Below, in pieces: positions 59,037-64,000 of a stretch of 64,000 nt of DNA (the stretch's first letter is position 1; each line of letters opens with the position of its first letter). Below the pieces are notes generated by a model. That model was not told where the DNA came from. It did not search any database and saw only the letters and a list, made by a program, of their open reading frames with translations. This DNA is from Planctomycetaceae bacterium (GTDB lineage: Bacteria > Planctomycetota > Planctomycetia > Planctomycetales > Planctomycetaceae), in assembly GCA_021732785.1 (NCBI GenBank), contig JAKFUG010000017.1, positions 115,352 to 179,351 on the forward strand. Direction: 5' to 3'. The translations under genes and the position numbers were made by a program.

Positions 59037-60842
59037 ATGACTGCTCCCCTCACCCCCGGGACGCCGCCGGCGTCGTTTGAACCGCCGTATCCCGGTGTGA
59101 AATCCATGCCCCGCTGGGAAGGGGGGGATCTGCCCGCCGCGCCGGTGTTTCACTGGCAGAATTTGGCCATGTTCCTGGGACCCGGGTTGTTGATGGGGGC
59201 GTCGGCCATCGGCGGCGGGGAATGGCTCACCGGGCCGCTCGTCACTGCGCGCTATGGCGGCGCGCTGTTGTGGCTGGCCACGCTGAGCATTCTGTTTCAG
59301 ACGATCTACAACGTCGAAATCAGCCGGTACGCACTCTATACTGGTGAGCCGATTTTCACCGGGAAGTTCCGGTTGCCACCCAGTCCGCTCTTCTGGCTGG
59401 GACTGTATCTCATTCTCGATCTGGGATCGGTGCTGCCGTATCTCGCCTCGAATGCGGCGATCCCCGCGGCGGCGACGATTTTGGGACGCATCCCTGATTC
59501 GGCGTCCAAAGAATTAACGTGGTCGCTGCTCGGCAACTCCTACACCGACGGGGCCATGCTCAAGCTCCTGGCGTGTCTGGTTTACGCTTCGGTCTTCATT
59601 CCGCTCTCCGTCGGCGGGAAGGTTTACAACAGTCTGAAAGCCGTGATGACCTTCAAGCTCGTCAGCGTCATCGGGTTCCTGATGTTCCTCGCGCTGATGT
59701 ATTCCACACCGGCGACGTGGTATGAAATCGGCACCGGATTCTTCCGCTTCGGCACGATCCCCGTCTATCACGCCAATGATCTCAACCACAACGGCAAGGT
59801 CGATGAGGGCGAAGTTCCCTTCACCGACAGCACGGCTACCGACAACGTCTTCATGGCGATGGCACAAGGCCGACCGTTCCCTTGGCTCGATCTGTCGATG
59901 ATCGGCATCCTGGCCTCCATGGCCGCGATCTCCGGCAACGGCGGGCTGACCAACACACCGATGAGCAACTACACCCGCGATCAAGGCTGGGGTATGGGGG
60001 CGCATGTCGGCGCGATCCCCAGCATCGTCGGCGGTCATGCGATTGAACTGTCCCACGTCGGAATGGTGTTCGATCCCACTCCCGCAGTCCTGCCCCGCTG
60101 GAAGCAGTGGCTGTATCACGTCCGGCGGGAACAGTGGCTGCTGTGGATGCCGGCGTGCTTCATCGGCCTCGCGCTGCCGAGCATGCTATCGGTGCAGTTC
60201 CTCGAAAAGGGAACGATTCTTAAAGACAAATGGCGGGCCGCGGCGATGACCGCCGGGGGCGTGGCCGATCGCGTGGGCGGTTACGAACCGGGGCAACGTG
60301 TGAAAGAAGCCACCACGGAAGAAGCCAGGGAATTAGCCCGCAGCTACGATAACGGCGTGGCCGGGCGGACCGGCTGGTCGCGCGCGTTCTGGTATCTCAC
60401 GCTCTTCTGCGGGTTCCTGGTACTCGGGACCAGCATGGCATCGACCGCGGACGGCGTGCTGCGGCGCTGGGTCGATGTCTTCTGGACCGCGTTACCGGCG
60501 CTGCGCAACTGGGACACGAAGCACATCGGCAAACTCTACTTCGGCGTGCTGTGCGTGTACCTCGTGTTCGGCTTGATCATGTTGACGCTCGTCCCCGGCG
60601 ACAAACTTCTCATCGCGGCGACAGGCATTCTGTACAACTACGCGCTCGGCTTCAGTTGCCTGCACGTGATTTTTGTCAACACGGTGTTGTTGCCCAAGGC
60701 GCTGCGACCGGGAACGCTGTCGCTGGTCGGCCTCTTCCTCGGCGGCGTGTTCTTCAGCACCATCGCCGTGGTGTCGACCATCGACGAAGCGCCGAAGTTA
60801 TACAAAACGTTCCAGGAAACCGTGGGCACCGCCGCAAAGTAA
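59037..60842 (+). CDS. Nramp-like divalent metal transporter with EF-hand loop
   Basis: ATG 59037 is chosen since the upstream extension lacks a ribosome site. The 601-residue membrane protein has about twelve hydrophobic segments with an Nramp-like opening, FLGPGLLMGASAIGGGEWLTGPL near residue 45, and YNVEISRYALYTGEP. An insert near residue 248 reads NDLNHNGKVDEGEVPF, a perfect EF-hand loop (D-x-N-x-N-G-x-V-D-x-x-E). A second cytoplasmic-looking insert (residues about 395-440) is rich in Arg/Glu. The canonical Nramp DPGN motif is not seen in TM1, so the ion is uncertain. The EF-hand suggests Ca(2+)-dependent gating or structural Ca(2+). Confidence 0.82.
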   Translation: MTAPLTPGTPPASFEPPYPGVKSMPRWEGGDLPAAPVFHWQNLAMFLGPGLLMGASAIGGGEWLTGPLVTARYGGALLWLATLSILFQTIYNVEISRYALYTGEPIFTGKFRLPPSPLFWLGLYLILDLGSVLPYLASNAAIPAAATILGRIPDSASKELTWSLLGNSYTDGAMLKLLACLVYASVFIPLSVGGKVYNSLKAVMTFKLVSVIGFLMFLALMYSTPATWYEIGTGFFRFGTIPVYHANDLNHNGKVDEGEVPFTDSTATDNVFMAMAQGRPFPWLDLSMIGILASMAAISGNGGLTNTPMSNYTRDQGWGMGAHVGAIPSIVGGHAIELSHVGMVFDPTPAVLPRWKQWLYHVRREQWLLWMPACFIGLALPSMLSVQFLEKGTILKDKWRAAAMTAGGVADRVGGYEPGQRVKEATTEEARELARSYDNGVAGRTGWSRAFWYLTLFCGFLVLGTSMASTADGVLRRWVDVFWTALPALRNWDTKHIGKLYFGVLCVYLVFGLIMLTLVPGDKLLIAATGILYNYALGFSCLHVIFVNTVLLPKALRPGTLSLVGLFLGGVFFSTIAVVSTIDEAPKLYKTFQETVGTAAK

Positions 60843-60852
60843 CCGTGTGAAG

Positions 60853-60874
60853 CCCAGGGATTCCGATCCCTGGG
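60853..60874 (+). terminator. bidirectional terminator-like hairpin
   Basis: CCCAGGGA / TCCCTGGG with a six-base loop lies between the convergent transporter and exported-protein genes, ten bases past one stop codon and ten before the other. A pyrimidine-rich tail follows on the plus strand. Confidence 0.75.
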
Positions 60875-60884
60875 TCTCTTCCTT

Positions 60885-61676
60885 TCACGGCTGCGTCGGC
60901 ACCTGATCGAGCCGTGTGTCCTCCGCCCGGCGGTATTCCTCCTGGTTGAAGACCCCGAGGGCTTCATCGAGGAACGGAAACTGCAGCTCGGAAAGATGCT
61001 CTTTGGAATAGAGCTTGGCAAAGAAGCCGCGCCGATCGCCGAGCGATTCGGTGCCATGACTGCTGGTCGAATCCAGCAGTCGATTGTTCTGCCGGATGAG
61101 TTCCGTCACGGCCTTTTCGCGTTTCGCCAGTTCCTCGTTGATCCATTGAATGGCGAGCGTCGATAGCGTCGCTTCATCGCGCCGAATAATGGGACGTTCG
61201 ATCGTCGGCAAGTGCTCGGCCAGATACGCCAGCAAGAGCACGGGCCGCGGATCGCAACCGATCGCCACATGATCGAATTCATGCCACGTGACGGGACTTT
61301 CCCACGTTCGCGGCGGGGCAAAGGCTTCCCGTAAACGAATCTGGTGGACGATGCGGATGTCGTGCTTCATCGACATGATTTTCACAACCGCCAGCCGTTT
61401 GCCCCCTTTTATTTTGGACTGGGCGTCGAACTCAAAGTCGCGGCGGAAGCCGAGCGAGAAATCGCAACGGCCCCATTCCTCCGCCGGAAGTTCTTCCGCC
61501 GGTACGAACTTGATCGTGACCTTGCCCCGTTCGATCAACCCCTGCAACGGGCGCGGGGCCGTCTTCAAAAGATCGGCCTGCCGCATTTCTTTCTGCGGCG
61601 GTCCGTCGGCCGCGACGAGCGCGCCGCAAAGGAACGAGAACAGCGCAAAGAAACTCAGGGCCAGACGAGACGGCAT
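60885..61676 (-). CDS. exported protein with HEFDH zincin-like motif
   Basis: The 263-residue protein has a signal peptide (LALSFFALFSFLCGALVAAD) and near residue 133 the sequence VTWHEFDHVAIGCDPRPVLL, an HExxH metal-site motif at the expected helix position. Preceding strands (LAVVKIMSMKHDIRIVHQIR) and following helices (LAIQWINEELAKREKAV) fit a small zincin-like fold. The C-terminal region has YSKEHLSELQFPFLDEALGVF. No family is recognised. Protease activity is a hypothesis from one motif; the protein may only bind metal. Confidence 0.65.
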   Translation of the reverse strand: MPSRLALSFFALFSFLCGALVAADGPPQKEMRQADLLKTAPRPLQGLIERGKVTIKFVPAEELPAEEWGRCDFSLGFRRDFEFDAQSKIKGGKRLAVVKIMSMKHDIRIVHQIRLREAFAPPRTWESPVTWHEFDHVAIGCDPRPVLLLAYLAEHLPTIERPIIRRDEATLSTLAIQWINEELAKREKAVTELIRQNNRLLDSTSSHGTESLGDRRGFFAKLYSKEHLSELQFPFLDEALGVFNQEEYRRAEDTRLDQVPTQP

Positions 61677-62075
61677 CGGCGAACTTTCCCCGGCCGAGCA
61701 CCGACCGGATGAACTTCATGACGGGATCCGTGCCGCATCATGAACATCGGCCCGCAGAACGCGGGCACGAACATCAGGACGTAATGGCGCGAATTACGAA
61801 TTCTGCTCATTCCGACAACGCACAGACACTGTACACTTCTGTGCAGTGCGTGGATTTTCGCGGAAAACCAAACTCATCCCGCTCAGACGGTTCGATCCCC
61901 CTCATCGATCCTTGACGTCCCCTCACATGGCAAGACACACTGTCTATGCGATTCCAATCTGGGTCGTGTCCTCAGTTGAAGCCAGCACCCCGGCTGCTCC
62001 GAAGCAGCCGGGGTGCTTTCCACGCGGTCGGCCATCAAATGCGGACACCACCCAAATCCGCAAGTGGAGATCATC
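61677..62075. other. 399-bp non-coding divergent region
   Basis: It holds no gene that I can support and includes the hairpin at 61984-62017. The start codons on either side face away from each other, so promoters for both genes lie here. Confidence 0.4.
61984..62017 (+). repeat. compact hairpin repeat
   Basis: AGCACCCCGGCTGCT and AGCAGCCGGGGTGCT pair perfectly around a four-base loop. It is related to the hairpin at 50839-50870 and lies in the leader of the following gene, 58 bases before its start codon. Confidence 0.85.
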
Positions 62076-62957
62076 ATGATGCGTTCCCTGTTCCTTCTCG
62101 GCAGCATGGGCGTCTGCACGGCGTCTTTATCGGCCGCGCCGCCCGCCAAGGCGCTCGCGAAGCTGCATGCCGACGAAGCCGCGGCGTATCGGATCTTCCA
62201 GGACGAGGCTCACAAACAGCCGCTGACGCTAAGACCACAACCGATCTTCAGTTGGACGAACGTGCTCCGCGAAGATGGCCAGACCGGACAGGTGTATGTC
62301 TGGATGAAAGACGGCCGCCCGGAAGCTGTGGGGACGATGTTCTCCACACTGGCCACCTGGATGAAGCCGCCGCGTCGCGCCGTCGTCCACGAGTTTCACA
62401 CGCTCTCGGCCCACAAGCTGTTTCCCGTCAAACCGGCATCGAGCCAATACGAATGGCAACCGCAGGCCGGTTTGAAGCGGCAACCCGTTCCGGACGCCCC
62501 CGCCGTTGCCGAGACCCCGGCGTTGCGACTCGTGCAGATGCGGGACATTGCCCGCGGGTTCTCCGGGGAGACTCACGCCATGGATCAACAACGCTGGGAA
62601 CTGCGACTGTTGCCACAACCCGCGCTCCGCTACCAGCCCGAGCAAAAGGATGTACTCGACGGAGCGCTGTTTCTGTATGTGTCCACCGCAGGGACCGACC
62701 CCGAGGTGATCATCCCGGTCGAAGCGCGTCGGGATGGAGAGGGACCCTGGACGTGGCATTACGGGATTGCCCGCTTCACCGATCGCGATCTCGTCGTCCG
62801 TCATGCCGATAAGGTCGTGTGGTCCTCGATCGACAATCCCAATCTGAAAGCCGCCATCGAGGACTCGTACGCGCTGATTCGCAATCCGCAGCGGACTTAC
62901 ACCTGCTATCGCTCACACTTCGTCGACGAGTTGCCCGACGCCGCCCCGGCACCGTGA
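62076..62957 (+). CDS. exported protein of unknown function
   Basis: ATG 62076 (MMRSLFLLGSMGVCTASLSA) is behind GGAG, giving 293 residues with a signal peptide cleaved near AAPP. The mature protein is mixed alpha/beta: QVYVWMKDGRPEAVGTMFST near residue 73, VVHEFHTLSAHKLFPVKP near residue 105, LRLLPQPALRYQPEQKD near residue 185 and GALFLYVSTAGTDPEVIIPV near residue 205. No catalytic motif stands out and I do not recognise the family. It is probably periplasmic; it precedes the ceramidase-like gene by 40 bp on the same strand, so the two may be co-transcribed. Confidence 0.72.
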   Translation: MMRSLFLLGSMGVCTASLSAAPPAKALAKLHADEAAAYRIFQDEAHKQPLTLRPQPIFSWTNVLREDGQTGQVYVWMKDGRPEAVGTMFSTLATWMKPPRRAVVHEFHTLSAHKLFPVKPASSQYEWQPQAGLKRQPVPDAPAVAETPALRLVQMRDIARGFSGETHAMDQQRWELRLLPQPALRYQPEQKDVLDGALFLYVSTAGTDPEVIIPVEARRDGEGPWTWHYGIARFTDRDLVVRHADKVVWSSIDNPNLKAAIEDSYALIRNPQRTYTCYRSHFVDELPDAAPAP

Positions 62958-62997
62958 TCAAATTTCTCCGCCCCGTTTGCATCGGAAATGAAGCCTC

Positions 62998-64000
62998 ATG
63001 CAGCCACGAATCACGACGCCGACGGGGTGTTGCCGGGTGGCGGTCCAGCGGGCCGACATCACGCCGTCGGTGGGGTTTTACCACCGCATGTGGGGCGCGG
63101 CGACGCACGAGCAGGCGACCGGCGTGCATCGTCCGTTATTCGCGACTGTTCTGGCGCTGGGATCGATGGAGGCTGCGTCATCACCGGTGGTGATTGCGGC
63201 CCTCGATCATTGTCTGATGTGGGCGCGTGAATGTTTCGAGTTTCGCCGAGCCGTGTGCGAAATCGCCGGGTTATCGGACGAACAACTGCTCGTCACGTTC
63301 TCGCATACCCATGCCGCGGGGTTGTTGGACCCGAGCCGTCATGATCGACCGGGCGGGGAATGGATCGCACCGTACCTGCAACAATTGGCTGACACCGTCG
63401 GGCCATTGGCGCGGGATGCGGTTCAGTCCATGGTGCCCGCGACGCTGACTTACGGCATGGGTTCGTGTGCCATGGCCGCCCATCGTGATGCGTGGGATGA
63501 AGCCTCGCACCAGTGGGTTTGCGGGTTGAATGTTGACGGGGCGGTCGACCAATCCGTCGTTGTCATCCGCATCGACGATGAACAGCACCGATCGCTTGCC
63601 ACGGTGGTCAATTATGGTTGCCATCCGACGACGCTTGCGTGGGCAAACACGCTGATCAGCCCGGATTACCCCGGTGCGATGCGGGACGTCGTCGAAACCG
63701 CCACCAACGCTCCGTGCCTGTTCCTGCTGGGAGCCTGCGGCGATGTCGGCCCGCGCGTTGGTTTCGTTGGCGATGTTGCGGTGGCCGATCAGAACGGTCG
63801 CCAACTCGGTTATGCCGCGCTGGCAACACGGTCGGGAATGCCGCCGAGCCGCAGCGATTATGTTTACCGCGGGCCGGTGATTTCCGGGGCCACGCTCGGC
63901 GAATGGGAGTATGCCGCTTCGCAATCCGATCGTGTCACGGCATGGAACCAATTCAGTCTGCGGCGATTTTCGGTCCCGCTGGCCTATCGTGCCGATCGCC
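62998..64000 (+). CDS. neutral/alkaline ceramidase-like protein, 3' end outside window
   Basis: ATG 62998 opens a frame with no stop to the right edge (334 codons). It begins QPRITTPTGCCRVAVQRADI with no signal peptide, then shows landmarks of the neutral ceramidase N-terminal domain: ADITPSVGFYHRMWGA, LLVTFSHTHAAGLL near residue 105, VVNYGCHPTTLAWAN near residue 205 and FLLGACGDVGPRVGFVGD near residue 242. Full-length members hydrolyse N-acyl-sphingosine, but planctomycete homologs are mostly untested and may act on other amides. The C-terminal part is missing. Confidence 0.82.
   Translation, partial: MQPRITTPTGCCRVAVQRADITPSVGFYHRMWGAATHEQATGVHRPLFATVLALGSMEAASSPVVIAALDHCLMWARECFEFRRAVCEIAGLSDEQLLVTFSHTHAAGLLDPSRHDRPGGEWIAPYLQQLADTVGPLARDAVQSMVPATLTYGMGSCAMAAHRDAWDEASHQWVCGLNVDGAVDQSVVVIRIDDEQHRSLATVVNYGCHPTTLAWANTLISPDYPGAMRDVVETATNAPCLFLLGACGDVGPRVGFVGDVAVADQNGRQLGYAALATRSGMPPSRSDYVYRGPVISGATLGEWEYAASQSDRVTAWNQFSLRRFSVPLAYRADR

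Overview
The window reads as a chromosome segment of a high-GC planctomycete, probably from the order Planctomycetales. The evidence is the combination of families typical of that phylum: two DUF1501 proteins, a giant secreted PSD1-type cytochrome protein (DUF1549/DUF1553 with a LamG-like insert), a DUF1559 prepilin-like protein, DUF4058, DUF2752, standalone secretin-domain proteins and a membrane-anchored Ser/Thr kinase. Almost every intergenic gap also carries a long-armed inverted repeat. I cannot name a genus. I saw no tRNA, rRNA, CRISPR array, transposase or phage gene.

Layout. 1-7.4 kb holds a truncated exported thioredoxin-fold protein, an NTF2/SnoaL-like protein, a TRIC-type channel, small membrane and secreted proteins, a degenerate response-regulator receiver, a pair of paralogous lipoproteins and a DUF2752 protein. 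7.7-12.2 kb is a YtrA-type GntR / ABC-ATPase / ABC-2 permease operon. 12.4-16.7 kb holds a DUF1501 protein and three tandem secretin-domain paralogs plus a C-terminal remnant of a fourth copy. 16.7-24.6 kb holds a methyltransferase, a CopA-type copper ATPase, dapB, a triple RidA-domain protein and a protein kinase. 24.7-28.8 kb is a cobalamin-riboswitch operon. 28.9-34.4 kb is a PSD1 / DUF4058 / DUF1501 operon. 34.6-43.9 kb holds a GntR/FCD regulator and a LysR regulator facing apart, then gltB, a GxxExxY gene, gltD and a ferredoxin. 43.9-48.4 kb holds a repeat-flanked small membrane gene, an RNase Z-like hydrolase, an oxidoreductase, csrA and a gene that looks frameshifted. 48.5-58.8 kb is a cyanophycin locus: two cyanophycin synthetases, DUF1854, an HEVGH/TPR protein, and an exported S51 peptidase read the other way, with a Cys-rich copper-storage-like protein between. 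58.8-64 kb holds an Nramp-like transporter with an EF-hand loop, two exported proteins and a neutral-ceramidase-like gene that runs off the window.

Two systems stand out. First, a textbook cobalamin riboswitch (minus strand, about 28628-28797) with its own promoter precedes five same-strand genes: a DUF1559 prepilin-like protein, a Cys-rich lipoprotein, a COG2102 PP-loop ATPase, a DUF6580 membrane protein and a BtuF-like corrinoid-binding protein. This looks like a planctomycete corrinoid-acquisition module with no TonB-dependent receptor at the locus. Second, the cyanophycin locus pairs two diverged synthetases. Only one keeps an HxxEH motif in its N-terminal domain. They sit with DUF1854 and a putative zinc protease/TPR protein. 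The nearby glutamate synthase fits a nitrogen-storage theme.

Start codons were revised wherever an upstream-extended frame overlapped a neighbour or a better ribosome-binding site was visible; several genes appear to use GTG or TTG. Functions are assigned from motifs read by eye, with no database search.
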